DNA of 64,000 nt from Nemertoderma westbladi (GCA_032718475.1 JAUCBJ010005874.1:1-64000); one strand, 5' to 3'; shown: positions 1 through 12,105, numbered from the stretch's first letter. The notes: generated by a model not told the origin, from the letters alone. Translations and numbers: made by a program.

Positions 1-325
1 TGTTACCCCCGTATTGTATTATAGCAGCGACCTAATTATTTAATAGCTTTAGATACAACCACGACTCTCCCCCGCATTCACATTGTTTTAGCATACAATT
101 ATTTAGTTACTATGACTACATACATCATTTATAATATAATAATTAAATATTGCGTAATTAATTATCTTGGTTACTGTACCCAAGACTTACTATAATACGA
201 CCTGCCAAGCTGCAGCTCAGCCGGAGGGGGGGGGGGGTTAATAAATTATCGAGAATAATGTAGTTGATTATTTAACACCTTTTCTATGCAAAGAATTACA
301 ATTTTCTATATTAAAATAAAATGTA
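1..325. other. Non-coding AT-rich flank with a G12 tract
   Basis: I see no gene here. The stretch is AT-rich and contains an uninterrupted run of 12 G at 226-237, the first of more than a dozen poly-G or poly-C tracts in the window. It ends where the CTGT-rich minisatellite begins. Confidence 0.6.
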
Positions 326-1618
326 TTTCTGTCTGTCTGTCTGTATGTCTGACTGTGTGGTATGTATATTTGTTGGTCTGTATGTCTGTCTGTTTGTCTG
401 TGTGGTATGTATATTTGTTGGTCTGTATGTCTGTCTGTATGTCTGTGTGGTATGTATATTTGTTGATCTGTATGTCTGTCTGTATTTCTGTGTGGTATGT
501 ATATTTGTTGATCTGTATGTCTGTGTGGTATGTATATTTGTTGATCTGTATGTCTGTGTGGTATGTATATTTGTTGGTCTGTATGTCTGTGTGGTATGTA
601 TATTTGTTGATCTGTATGTCTGTCTGTATGTCTGTGTGGTATGTATATTTGTGGATCTGTATGTCTGTGTGGTATGTATATTTGTTGATCTGTATGTCTG
701 TGTGGTATGTATATTTGTTGATCTGTATGTCTGTGTGGTATGTATATTTGTTGGTCTGTATGTCTGTGTGGTATGTATATTTGTTGGTCTGTATGTCTGT
801 GTGGTATGTATATTTGTTGATCTGTATGTCTGTCTGTTTGTCTGTGTGGTATGTATATTTGTTGGTGTGTATGTCTGTCTGTATGTCTGTGTGGTATGTA
901 TATTTGTTGATCTGTATGTCTGTCTGTATTTCTGTGTGGTATGTATATTTGTTGATCTGTATGTCTGTGTGGTATGTATATTTGTTGATCTGTATGTCTG
1001 TGTGGTATGTATATTTGTTGGTCTGTATGTCTGTGTGGTATGTATATTTGTTGGTCTGTATGTCTGTCTGTTTGTCTGTGTGGTATGTATATTTGTTGGT
1101 CTGTATGTCTGTCTGTATGTCTGTGTGGTATGTATATTTGTTGATCTGTATGTCTGTCTGTATTTCTGTGTGGTATGTATATTTGTTGATCTGTATGTCT
1201 GTGTGGTATGTATATTTGTTGATCTGTATGTCTGTGTGGTATGTATATTTGTTGATCTGTATGTCTGTGTGGTATGTATATTTGTTGGTCTGTATGTCTG
1301 TGTGGTATGTATATTTGTTGATCTGTATGTCTGTGTGGTATGTATATTTGTTGATCTGTATGTCTGTGTGGTATGTATATTTGTTGATCTGTATGTCTGT
1401 GTGGTATGTATATTTGTTGATCTGTATGTCTGTGTGGTATGTATATTTGTTGGTCTGTATGTCTGTGTGGTTTGTATATTTGTTGATCTGTATGTCTGTC
1501 TGTATTGTATGTCTGTGTGGTATGTATATTTGTTGATCTGTATGTCTGTCTGTATGTCTGTGTGGTATGTATATTTGTTGGTCTGTCTGTCTGTCTGTAT
1601 GTCTGTGTGGTATGTTTA
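326..1618. repeat. 33/45-bp minisatellite
   Basis: The region is a tandem array of a 33-bp unit built around GGTATGTATATTTGTTG plus a CTGTATGTCTGTGT part. Some units are 45 bp because they carry 12 extra bases of the TCTG type. Both lengths are multiples of three, so two + frames stay open through the array (286-1536 and 321-1643) and give meaningless 11- and 15-residue peptide repeats. The order of 33- and 45-bp units recurs, so the array also has a higher-order pattern. The long frames are a by-product of unit length, not genes. Confidence 0.93.
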
Positions 1619-2308
1619 TTTAGACATGGACATTTCTAGCTAAAAGTTTTGCAATGGGGGTTTTCATGGTTCCCCTTGGTGATTTCATTTCCGATGTTAG
1701 TTTTCACAATGGACGGCATCCAAATTGTTTGTTAGTCTATCCGGTTGGAGTTTATATTTTGACGGACAGACCGACACAAACAGGCATACAGATAGACACG
1801 ATCGGAACGCCGACATCGGAAATAATATTACCATTTTCCAATTCAAGTGTTTTCCAATTGGTTTTCTCAACGGTGTCACTTGTTTAACACAGGAGACTAC
1901 TGGTTAAGTAAAAACAAAGTCGGAAAGTCGTCCCACTAAATTGATTGGACTGCTGCAGCTTGCCAGGTCGTATTATACTAGGTCAATATGTACCACAATT
2001 TGTACCGGCAGGTAATTATATTTGGTTAATGCAAATTAGATATAAAAATACATAATTGATAATTATTGATATCTGTATATTTGTGTAGGTATTATTTTCT
2101 GCCGATAATTGAATTAAAAGAGAATCAAAGAAATTCTGATATTTTTTATGACCAGCCATAAGATACAACCACGATAACTGCATTCTACCTACTCCATTTA
2201 GTAGCTCACGTTTTTACACTATCACTCTTACTTAAACAACAACCATTTTTTTCACATTTCAATCAAATGCTACGAAATTTGGTATGAAGATAGTGCGACA
2301 CCTTTTCT
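1619..2308. other. No gene recognised
   Basis: Short frames here show no family signature. A GACAGACC/AGACAGA-rich stretch near 1760-1800 looks like a decayed relative of the TCTG-type simple repeat. The rest is AT-rich and unassigned. Confidence 0.5.
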
Positions 2309-2440
2309 TACTGCTGGTGACTTTCGTATCCATGGTATCTGGTATCCATGATCCCAAGTAGCAGAAGTCATCCACTTGCTCAAGCAATCCGTCCCTAGAG
2401 CTTATGCCCTTACGATCAGACATTTATAGAGGACTGTCAA
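2309..2440 (-). pseudogene. LINE reverse-transcriptase fragment, left piece
   Basis: This stretch closely matches the - strand LINE at about 52835-52930, for example in the words ATCCATGATCCCA and AGCTTATGC. The match ends near 2430-2440, where a satellite array starts. The other side of the same insertion appears at 4925. It is the C-terminal side of the RT domain in a decayed copy. The assignment comes from self-comparison within this window. Confidence 0.75.
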
Positions 2441-4600
2441 AAATACTGCCCGGAAATCTGTAAATGTGGGCGTCCATTTAACTTGTCTGTTCGACTATTT
2501 GTCCGTTCCAAAGTCGCCCGGATGCCCGGGCGTTAGAATGCCCGGAAATCCAAAAATCCGGCAAAATGCCCGGATTTCCGGGCAAATTTGTCCAAAACAC
2601 TGCCAGGAATTCTGTAAATCCGGGCGTCCATTCAACTTGTCTGTTCGAGTATTTGTCCTTTCAAAAGTCACCCGCCGGATATCCGGACGCCCGGGCACTA
2701 GAATGCCCGGAAATCCAAAAATCCGGCAAAATGTCCGGATTTCCGGGCAAAGTTGTCCAAAATACTGTCCGGAATTCTGTAAATCCGGACGTTAATTCGA
2801 CTATTTGTCCGTTCCAAAGTCGTCCGGACGCCCGGACACTGGAATGCCCGGACATCCAAAAATCCGGCAAATTTTCCGGATTTCCGGGTAAATTTCTCCA
2901 AAATACTGCCCGGAATTCTGTAAATCCGGGCGTCCATTAAACTTGTCTGTCCGACTATTTGTCCGTTCTAAAGTCGCCCAAATGTCCGGACGCCCGGGCA
3001 CTGGAATGCCCGGACATCCAAAAATCCGGCAAAATGCCCGGATTTCCGGGCAAATTTGTCCAAAATACTGCCCGGAAATCTGTAAATGCGGGCGTCCATT
3101 AAACTTTTCTGTTCGACTATTTGTCCGTTCCAAAGTCGCCCGGAAGTCCGGACGCCCGGGCACTGGAATGCCCGGACATCCAAAAATCAGGCAAATTTTC
3201 CGGATTTCCGGGCCAATTTCTCCAAAATACTGCCCGGAAATCTGTAAATGTGGGCGTCCATTTAACTTGTCTGTTCGACTATTTGTCCGTTCCAAAGTCG
3301 CCCGGATGCCCGGGCGTTAGAATGCCCGGAAATCCAAAAATCCGGTAAAATGCCGGGATTTCCGGGCAAAGTTGTCCAAAATACTGTCAGGAATTCTGTA
3401 AATCCGGGCGTCCATTAAACTTGTCCGTCCGACTATTTGTCCGTTCCAAAGTCGCCCGGATGCCCGGGCGTTAGAATGCCCGGAAATCCAAAAATCCGGT
3501 AAAATGCCGGGATTTCCGGGCAAAGTTGTCCAAAATACTGTCAGGAATTCTGTAAATCCGGGCGTCCATTAAACTTGTCCGTCCGACTATTTGTCCGTTC
3601 CAAAGTCGCCCGGATGCCCGGGCGTTAGAATGCCCGGAAATCCAAAAATCCGGTAAAATGCCGGGATTTCCGGGCAAAGTTGTCCAAAATACTGTCAGGA
3701 ATTCTGTAAATCCGGGTGTCCATTAAACTTGTCCGTCCGACTATTTGTCCGTTCCAAAGTCGCCCGGATGCCCGGGCGTTAGAATGCCCGGAAATCCAAA
3801 AATCCGGCAAAATCCCCCGGATTACCGGGCAAAGTTGTACAAAATACTGTCCGGAATGCAGTAAATCCGGGCGTAAATTCGACTATGTGTCCGTTCCAAA
3901 GTCGCCCGGAAGTCCGGACGCCCGGACACTGGAATGCCCGGACATCCAAAAATCCGGCAAATTGTCCGGATTTCCGGGCAAATTTGTCCAAAATACTGTC
4001 AGGAATTCCGTAAATCCGGGCGTCCATTTAACTTGTCTGTCCGACTATTTGTCCGTTCTAAAGTCGCCCAGATGTCCGGACGCCCGGGCACTGGAATGCC
4101 CGGACATCCAAAAATCCGGCAAAATGTCCGGATTTCCGGGCAAATTTGTCCAAAATACTGCCCGGAATTCTGTAAATCCGGGCGTCCATTTAACTTGTCT
4201 GTCCGACTATTTGTCCGTTCTAAAGTCGCCCAGATGTCCGGACGCCCGGGCACTGGAATGTCCGGACATCCAAAAATCCGGCAAAATGTCCGGATTTCCG
4301 GGCAAATTTGTCCAAAATACTGCCCGAAATTCCGTAAATCCGGGCGTTCATTAAACTTGTCTGTCCGACTATTTGTCCATTCCAAAGTCGCCCGGACTTC
4401 CGGATGTCCGGACTTCCGGGCACTAGGATACCCGGACGTCCGGCAATCCGGCCAAAATGTCTGTATTTCCGGGCAAACTGTCCTAATTACTGTCCGGAAT
4501 TCTGTAAATCCGGGCGTCCATTAATCTTGTCTGTTCGAATAGCTTCCCTTTTTGAAAGTCGCCCGGATTCCCGGACGCCCGGGCACTAGAATGCACGGGA
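2441..4600. repeat. 154-bp CCCGG-rich satellite
   Basis: This is a tandem array with a 154-bp period, clearest at 3317-3780 where successive copies are nearly identical. Each unit contains several CCCGG or TCCGG words and the segment TTTGTCCAAAATACTG. The period is not a multiple of three, so many overlapping frames of 60-210 codons open on both strands; I treat all as spurious. The array is CpG-rich compared with its AT-rich surroundings. It sits inside a LINE copy and replaces about 570 bp of its RT region. Confidence 0.9.
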
Positions 4601-4912
4601 ATAGAATACAAGTACAAGTACAAGCACATGTGCCCGTACCAGAACAAGTACAAGTTCAAGTACAAGTACAAGTTCAAGTACAAGTTCAAGTACAAGTACA
4701 GGTACAAGTACAAGTACAAGCACAAGTGCCCGTACCAGTACAAGTACAAGTACAAGCACAAGTGCCCGTACCAGAACAAGTTCAAGTACAGGTACAAGTA
4801 CAAACACAAGTGCTCGTACCAGTACAAGTTCAAGTACAGGTACAAGTACAAGCACAAATGCCCGTACCAGTACAAGTTCAAGTAAAAGTTCAAGTACATG
4901 GTTCATACGGTT
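4601..4912. repeat. TACAAG-type hexamer array
   Basis: A low-complexity array of TACAAG and TTCAAG hexamers, with interspersed GTGCCCGTACCAG segments, joins the 154-bp satellite to the LINE fragment at 4925. Its six-base period keeps frames open on both strands, giving VQVQ- and LVLV-type peptides that I do not regard as coding. Confidence 0.9.
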
Positions 4913-4924
4913 CAAGTTCATACG

Positions 4925-5143
4925 GAACCCATTCTGATTTCCACGGAGCAGTCTCTCAATGGGATCCCTGATGCGATTTAATAGAATCCTATTGTATAGC
5001 TTTGCAGCAATCGAGATCAATGAGATTCCCCGAAAAGAACCATAGAGTGTTAGGTTGCCCTTCTTGGGAACTGGCACCAACTTATTTGTTTTCATTTCTT
5101 GTGGGACTCTTGTTGTTCGGTACATGTCTACTATGATGGGATT
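4925..5143 (-). pseudogene. LINE reverse-transcriptase fragment, right piece
   Basis: The - strand encodes the start of an RT domain, with the motif VPVPKKGN followed by the conserved RGISL segment. It matches 53500-53713 almost base for base. Similarity starts abruptly at 4925 after the hexamer array and stops at about 5143. With the piece at 2309-2440 it brackets the satellite, so both are remnants of one LINE copy. At the glutamine codon before EMKT this copy reads CAA, whereas the copy at 53.7 kb has a stop. Confidence 0.85.
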
Positions 5144-6655
5144 ATGCATACGACGGTGGTGCTCAGGGCGAGGAACTACTTCAAACAAGTATGTAAATAA
5201 TTGTTAACGTCTATGACTGTATTCCATATATAGAATTATATTCCCTAAATGCCGTGGATTTTCAAAATTTTATTTTATTCGAATTAACTTTGTAAAGATT
5301 GCTTTGAGTTCTCATTCGTATTGGTTCTATCTATTGTGCATCTATCGGTCAAGTGGTTCAGTAGCTCAGGCAGAATACCTAAGGACTGTGGTAAATCTAA
5401 GGTTGAGAGTAGGCTAGAGCTAAGGTCGCGAGTAGCCTGGAGGTGAGGAAGGGAGTAGCTTGCTTAGGTGGATGGTAGGAAAAACCCGGCTTTCTATTGG
5501 CTGTTATAAATAGCTTACATAGTTTAAACTATATAGTAGTTCCCCTGGTTGAGGAGATGGGAAATCATGTACTGGGATAGGCTGCTAAGTTAACCCAACA
5601 AAACAACTAAACTTTTAATTAATTATTGATTACAGGCAAGGATTTGGAAGGAATTGTTTAATTTCATCAAAGGTTTACGTTTAATTAAACGAGTATCAGT
5701 TAATCGTGTTATATTGACAAATAAATTATCATATTACAAATATATTATCTAGTTTTCTAGACTTATGATTAAATAATAAACTTTCTATAATATGTCATGA
5801 CTTCAAATGCATCCACGAGTACCGTGTTTGGATACGGGAATTAGCTAAGGAGACCGGCCATTTAGCGGAGGGGGGGGGGGGGGGGGGGTCATTTTTGGGG
5901 GTTTTAGAGCATGTAGTTGTATTCCTAGGTTTTTGTGCTACATGGTGTTGATCGTGTGGGTGGACCACCGAACAGTTGCGAATTTTAGACTAAAATAGAC
6001 AATTATTGTTTAAAATTTATTGTTTATTTGGTAATCCGATACTCACATTGCACATATAGAGTAAGATATACAGTATATTGTATAATTGCAATATTAAAAG
6101 TTAAGTTACAATAATACTTTGGACAATGGTGTGGCTAGTATTATAGCCCAATGTATTGTCTGGGAGTGCCGGGCAGGTAGGGGTGGTGTGCAGTGCCTGC
6201 AAAAAAAAAGGGGGGGGGGGGGGATATTACTATTATGTGAATTGTGAGGTGAGAGATTGTTACTGTTGTTGTTGATAGGGAAATAATTAATTATCCTACG
6301 TTAATCTCCAGCGCAATCAATTGTTTCACTGGAGTTCCGATGCTGATCCAGGTATATAAAACTAAACTAATGAGTCGAGATAGGAAATACATAAAATATA
6401 AAATATTGGATGGAAAAGGTTATGGAAAATTGGTAAGATCTATGTTTTATTGATTGTTTACAGTGTACTTTAATTTAATATTTTAGAAGGTGACCTATTT
6501 CGAAAAGGGTACTGTATTTTAGATTTTTTATGTTTTACGTCAGCAGAGGAATCAGAGTTCCATATCGTTGGCCCTGAAAAATAATTATTACAGTTTGGAA
6601 AATATTGGAAAACTAATGGATCTTTGAGATGAGCAATGAGCATATCCTTGCCTTA
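5144..6655. other. No gene recognised; two long poly-G tracts
   Basis: The sequence is unique and AT-rich apart from G19 at 5870-5888 and A9G14 at 6201-6223. No open frame has a recognisable domain. Around 5340-5560 there is purine-rich sequence with repeated AAGG/GTAG words that I cannot classify. Confidence 0.5.
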
Positions 6656-7083
6656 AGGCCTGTTTACACGTGGCAACTTTTAGAGCAACTTTCTCGGCAA
6701 CTTGTAGAGCAAACCAGGTTGCCGATCAAGTTGCTCTGTGTAAACACGTAAGTTGCTGAAAAAAAATGCCGTAAAATTTGCTCAACTTTTAAGGCAACTT
6801 GAAGGAATTAACGTTGGCAAATTAAAGCGGAATAATCAAATTAAATTATCAAAAACTAGCTAGTACATGTAGATAAAATGACCCACTATTTTACAGTTAA
6901 ACTCGCTCTAAAAGTTGCCGGCCATCTCGCTCTAAAAGTTGCTCTAAAAGTTGCTCCAAAAGTTGCCTGCCATGTTGCTGGTAAAGTTGCCACGTGTAAA
7001 CAGCGATTAAATTAAGTTGCTCCAAGAAACGTTGCTAGTTGCCGAGAAAGTTGATCTAAAAGTTGCCACGTGTAAACAGACCT
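6656..7083. mobile_element. Harbinger-like MITE with TTA target duplication
   Basis: This is a 428-bp non-autonomous DNA element. The left end, AGGCCTGTTTACACGTGG, and the inverted right end share a terminal inverted repeat of about 45 bp with few mismatches. It is flanked by TTA at 6653-6655 and 7084-7086, as expected of PIF/Harbinger insertion. The inside is filled with AAAGTTGC and CAACTTT words in both orientations. There is no transposase, so it would depend on one in trans. Confidence 0.85.
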
Positions 7084-7390
7084 TTAGGGGTAGAATAGCT
7101 TACGTTGATAGTAAAGACGTAAATGATAATATATTATCTGTTGAATAAGTTAAATTTGTATAAGTTACTGTATAATGTACAATGCTCTATATGTATATTA
7201 CATGTTCTCATACTGTATAATATTAATATTGATGTTTAAATATTTACAAAGTATAATAATTCTTATAAAAATATGTATGGTAGAAAAATACATTATTGCG
7301 TTTTTCCTTTCTCTCTGCGTTTTTCCTCCCGCTCTGGTCATTTTTCCGCGTAATTCTTTTCCCCCCTTGTTTACAGTCTGTTTTACCCCA

Positions 7391-7462
7391 GCCCTAGCTC
7401 AGTCGGTAGAGCGTTGGAAATTATATGTGTAGTAGATATTGAGTTCGAATCCTAGTAAGTGC
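7391..7462 (+). pseudogene. tRNA-like sequence with A and B boxes
   Basis: The sequence carries a good RNA polymerase III A box (TAGCTCAGTCGG) and a B box (GAGTTCGAATCC) at tRNA-like spacing. The 5' GCCCTAG should pair with a 3' acceptor strand, but the matching bases after the B box are not convincing and no clear anticodon stem is visible. It is probably a tRNA pseudogene or the tRNA-derived head of a SINE. Confidence 0.5.
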
Positions 7463-8885
7463 GAATTATTTTTTGTACAGAATTTCAACTCATTTAAATT
7501 AACCGCTACAAATTAATTGCATTTGTCTGTACCAATGAGACCGTAGTTATTTGATTGTAACCAATGTCGTGCAAGTTATATATTAGTTGGACCAATAGCT
7601 ATCTTTAAAACCCCGTTAGAACCCATAGAACAATCGAGAATTTTCTCGATTGATTGCAGCACAAATTTGCTATATAAAGGTGCGATTTGTTCATTAGTTA
7701 TCAATCTACTTCATTTCAATCTCACTTGCTGATCTACCTTAACTTTCTGTCTTATTTCAGATTACATTGTTTATTGTATAATAGTTATTATATCTTTTGT
7801 AATAAAAGTCGGAAATACTAGTCACATCTCAGCCCTTTTCTATCTGTTTTATCATGAATTCACTACGGTGAACAAACTCAGGGACAGGATGGCCGGCTAG
7901 AGATCGGGCCGCAGCAATGAACGGGAACATCACGGGAATGTAGACGAGAGACAACCCGCAATACCATCTAGAGTTATTCGCCCATCGCCTGAAAGGTTAG
8001 ACAGCGTTCGATCCTTGCTACCTAAGTGTAAGACCAAAAGATCAAAAGGTAGACGTAGTGACACGCTGTAAGCCTAAAATTACATCATAGGGACTGTACT
8101 GTCTTGATTCAGGAAAAACCCACAGTAGACCTTCACATTCCTACGGGGGGGGAGAGGGAGAGCATAAGCAGATACTAGTACGCAGATAGGACGTAGGCAC
8201 ACCGGTACAAGGCATACACATTGGTTAGGGTGCAGCAAACTGTACGCTTAACTCTTGCTAAGTACAGGTGTGTGTGCGACTATTTGCAGTACGACAGTGT
8301 CCATTACATCAGAACTTGTAGGCTAAGGGGGTTGCTGTGTTTTCACCTGAATTGGGATTGTACCGTTCAGGCGGTAGGGCAGTTTACGCTAGGCGCAAAT
8401 AAATTGAGGCTATCAGGGATACTAACATCTACCGTGTCCCCGCCAACGCCCTAATAGGAAGTTACCTGGACTACCTGGGTGACTAAAATTCTAGATAGGA
8501 GCCAGGATAGCTATTAGTACCCGTACGCCTACAGTAGTAAACTAACACATCTCTTCTTAGTATCAGGGACCTGGTACCTAAAATTGCCGAATTCTGGGCG
8601 TAGTATTAACCTTATGCCTGAATTTGAGTCCTGGAAATACGCAAGAGGGGAAGGAACCTTATCATTCGTGAGTATTGGACCTACAAGTTACAAAATTAGA
8701 ATATTCGTAAATGCACACCGTACCCAGTAATTATATATGTGAAGGAGCAAAACTGTTTTGACCGTTCAGAATTAACACACGCGCGTTAGAAATTATTTAC
8801 ACCTCGAAATATATAAAATTAACTTTGTCCGTACTGTGCTTTGTCCGCTAGTTAGACATCTCAAAATATCTGCTCTATACCTAGC
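7463..8885. other. No gene recognised; LTR- or promoter-like stretch at 7523-7832
   Basis: Within 7523-7832 there are CCAAT words, a perfect 22-bp palindrome (halves CAATCGAGAA), a TATATAAAGG box about 30 bp later, and AATAAA near 7800, ending in TCACA. The order resembles an LTR or a pol II promoter with an early poly(A) site, but I found no second copy and no target duplication. The remainder to 8885 is unassigned. Confidence 0.35.
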
Positions 8886-8889
8886 TAGC

Positions 8890-9062
8890 GTCCCTTTGCC
8901 CAACCATATAAATCACACCGCGGCAAAGTGTACGAGCCCCTTAGTCCGTCAGTGAGTCAGCCTGATTTTAGGATTCGCTGCGCGGGATTTGTTTTATCGA
9001 AGTTTGTCTGCTCGTAGACTGTTTTCTGCCTCACCGGTTATAAGAGATCGATACTGCAATAT
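8890..9062 (+). repeat. Dispersed repeat, copy 1
   Basis: The stretch starting at CCATATAAATCACACC and running through TTAGGATTCGCT to CACCGGTTA matches the reverse complement of about 45600-45760. The two are inverted copies of one dispersed family of unknown type. This copy lies just upstream of the solo LTR at 9247. Confidence 0.6.
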
Positions 9063-9246
9063 ATTCGTTTACTTAGAGTTTACTGTTTTGGTGAGAAGGT
9101 CGGATTTATGATTTGATTTACGAACTTTACAGTAGGATATTGCAGGTATTGTTACCGTCTCTTCCAATACCATACGTTCTATAGAAGACATTTTAGAGAA
9201 AAGTAGCAAAGAAAATATGGTGAGTTCAGTAAAACTGAGCGGACAC

Positions 9247-10482
9247 TGTAAAAGCCTTTGCTGAATTGCCCCGTTATTTTTATTATTTTTTACATTAAAA
9301 TACTCTGTAGTTGATTTAATAGGTGTAAGAGACCGTGTTATTGCTGTATCGGTGTTTTTTAGAGGATCTAAGAGCTATTTCCTCCGTATGTGTACTGTGG
9401 AAGGCATAGTTGATGATTCTATGGCAATTCCGTGACGCAAAAGGTGATAGCTACTCTTGAACAGTAGTTACTATGACGACGGTTAACAGCTGATATTCAT
9501 ACGTGTTGATTTTCTTTGTTCTACGGCGTCTCTCAGTTCAGTCAGCCAATCAGAGCATTTTTATGGCTCTTGTACAGAAATTTCCTAGAAATCACGCAAT
9601 GAATTATGGGCAGTGTTTACATTCAGTCCTGAGCCAGGAGAGAGCGGCTTTGGAATATTTTTGTGCTTTTCTGTTTTAGCCTAACACTAGTAGGCTTAAT
9701 TATAAGGACATATATCCGTTATCTGCACTGCACTGGTTAACACTGGTTAACTGGCCCATACTCAATCAACGCAACATACCTAATCTAATATACCTGTGCA
9801 TACTTTTATATTGTTATACTGCTATTTACTGTCGGTTCTTCATAATATGGTTGATGAATTATTATATTTGGAATAACGATAAATAACCCCGAAAACCCAA
9901 TATTCTTGATATACCGAAGGTAAGAGAGAGAGGTTACATGTAACGATTGTGACTTATGTTAAAGTGGTTTGAAGTGAATCTAATGTTATCTGATAGACCC
10001 TACATGAGTCGGTCTGTGTTCCTTTTATATGTGACTAAAATCAGTGAAGATAGGCAGATTAGTGTGCAGTATTGTGCAGCATTGTGTATGAGTGAGACTG
10101 ATAACGAAGCATTTCCTAAAGAATGCGCCATATATGTGAATTATAACTAAGCCATATCGTTGTGAGTAGTTTAAGTCATAACTCTGTTTATATAGATAGA
10201 GCGCCACGTCCTAAAGGAACTGTTAATATTCCCCGAAGGTGAATAATATTGTCAGAGATTATATAATACTGTCAGTCGAATAATACATTAAGCTTACATA
10301 GCAATAAGATTAAGCCGTCGAACCCAATCTCCCGGGTATATCCAGCGGGTGAATGATCGCGCACAGATTGGTTTCGACTAGTGTAGTGAATCAAATACTT
10401 GTCAGAGGCTAAAAGTGATTTATTATCTAGAAGACATCCTAATTTGGCGGGTTAAACTGCCAAAGGTCTGAAAGCGCGAACA
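9247..10482 (+). mobile_element. Solo LTR (LTR-R family) with GACAC duplication
   Basis: This 1236-bp copy is related along its length to the two LTRs of the element at 34592-45464. It shares the start TGTAAAAGC, the CCAATCAGAGC box and GCGCCACGTCCTAAAGG, and it ends GCGCGAACA. It is flanked by GACAC at 9242-9246 and 10483-10487. It is more diverged from the young pair than they are from each other, so it is an older insertion reduced by LTR-LTR recombination. Confidence 0.85.
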
Positions 10483-10487
10483 GACAC

Positions 10488-12105
10488 AGACGGTGACTCA
10501 GTTTGCTTCAGTCGACGATGGATCAAAGATTTATCACATCCATGCAGGAGATAACAACAATAAACTTTAATTAGATATTAATGTATAATTACTACTGTGT
10601 AGGCCTACCTGTTAATAAATTCCACTTATATTAGAAGACCGTCAGGGCATCTTGCTGTCAAAAAAAACGTCTGTGTGTGAGTAGTTTGTCTGTATGTATG
10701 TTTGTGCACATTGATATTGGCTTGGAAGGGTAAGAAGTGCTCTACTTCATGGCCAACTATACAAAGAAATGTATCGATTATTTGGGTTATTATTTCGGTT
10801 ATTAATTATTTAAGCGGGTAAAATTAATAGTCAAGTAGACAGTACCGACCACCGTTCAAATTGGGTATGACTGCAGTTTTTTTTGCTGAAAGTGTTAACT
10901 TGTATAAACCTTTTGAAATTATGTTATATTTCACATAGTCCGCATTGAGCAATTTTTTCTAGAACACTATTTATCTTAACGACAGATGTTTTACATAGCA
11001 ACAATAATGAATTAACACGCAGGGGTATATTTATCTATTTAGACACTGGTCAATCATAAATAAGGAGAAACCAAGCTCGAGAAAATAAAAATGTAAGGAA
11101 TAAGTATTATGTTTGCAGTTATGAGTTACAAATTTTGTAACATTGCAGTGTTATGGCAAACACTGTTACAGGCAGTGAACTTGTAATACATACAAGGCTC
11201 GATGTAAAATTTGGAGCTCTTAACTGTGGCCAAGTAATGCACAGACATACCTGTCTGTCAGGAATATATGCTGTCAGCACCCTAACTCTCGCTAGACATG
11301 TATCCTCAAGAACTGGTGGAAAATATGTTGGAAATATGTTAATTCGAATGTGGACTTTGTGGCCGACGCATTTATTGACAGAATGGCGCAGGTTTATCCT
11401 TTTCGAAGTACTGTAGCAGTGGTTACCCAAACTGAGATGTTGTTTCTGTAAGGTGATGTCCGGTATTACCAGTGGACCGTGAAATGAAAGGTGAAAGAAT
11501 GTCGATGAAACAACTTCTGCATTTGCAGTAATTACTTTTAGTTGAATGTTTGATAATATATTTATTAACACGTTATCACAGTCCTTGTTCGCACACTTGC
11601 AATAAAAATTGAAAGCCCAATTTACAAATTGCTCCCACATCCAACCAAAGTTTGTAGGCTATAGTGGCGGCTGCCGGCTGCATATTATCTACAGCCGCTC
11701 TCCAGAATAATACTTGTGAGCCCGCCCTTCTTATATTCAATCTTGACTGCTGCAGTTTCCTTTAATTCTAAATTTTACATCTGAAATAAATAATACTTTC
11801 ATTATATTTTGTGCAAGATAATTCGCAATGCTAGGTTAGCTTTGCAGGAATTAAAAGTTCTAGGAATTCGAATAATATATCAATATCTGCATTATACAAT
11901 AGTAAAAAAAGCCAATCAAACAGTCGGACTGAAGGCATCTCTTCGAAGATAGGGAGGGCCTTTAGTCGCAATCAAAATTCATCCCTCTCCAGGGAAAAAT
12001 CGACGCAAATAACAGCTGGTTACTCCCCAAAATAAAACTGTAACCTGTTCTGTTGACTTTCGTTTATCATTTTGGTTAGAATAACGTGCCACTGTAACAT
12101 GCTTC
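10488..12105. other. No gene recognised
   Basis: The sequence is AT-rich. The 173-codon frame on the - strand at 11119-11640 shows no conserved motif, and its composition does not differ clearly from the flanks. I would not annotate it as a gene without transcript evidence. Confidence 0.45.

Noticed and set aside
286-1643. Two + frames of 416 and 440 codons
   Set aside because: They translate a 33/45-bp minisatellite whose unit lengths are multiples of three; peptide is pure repeat with no domain.
2466-4524. Many frames of 60-212 codons on both strands
   Set aside because: All are generated by the 154-bp satellite and appear in every phase.
4552-4971. VQVQ-rich and LVLV-rich frames
   Set aside because: Products of the TACAAG hexamer array; only the part beyond 4925 on the - strand is real LINE RT.
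7391-7462. Functional tRNA gene
   Set aside because: A and B boxes are good but acceptor pairing and the anticodon arm are not; kept only as tRNA-like.
11119-11640. 173-codon - strand frame
   Set aside because: No motif, no codon bias and no neighbouring signals; a chance frame is likely.
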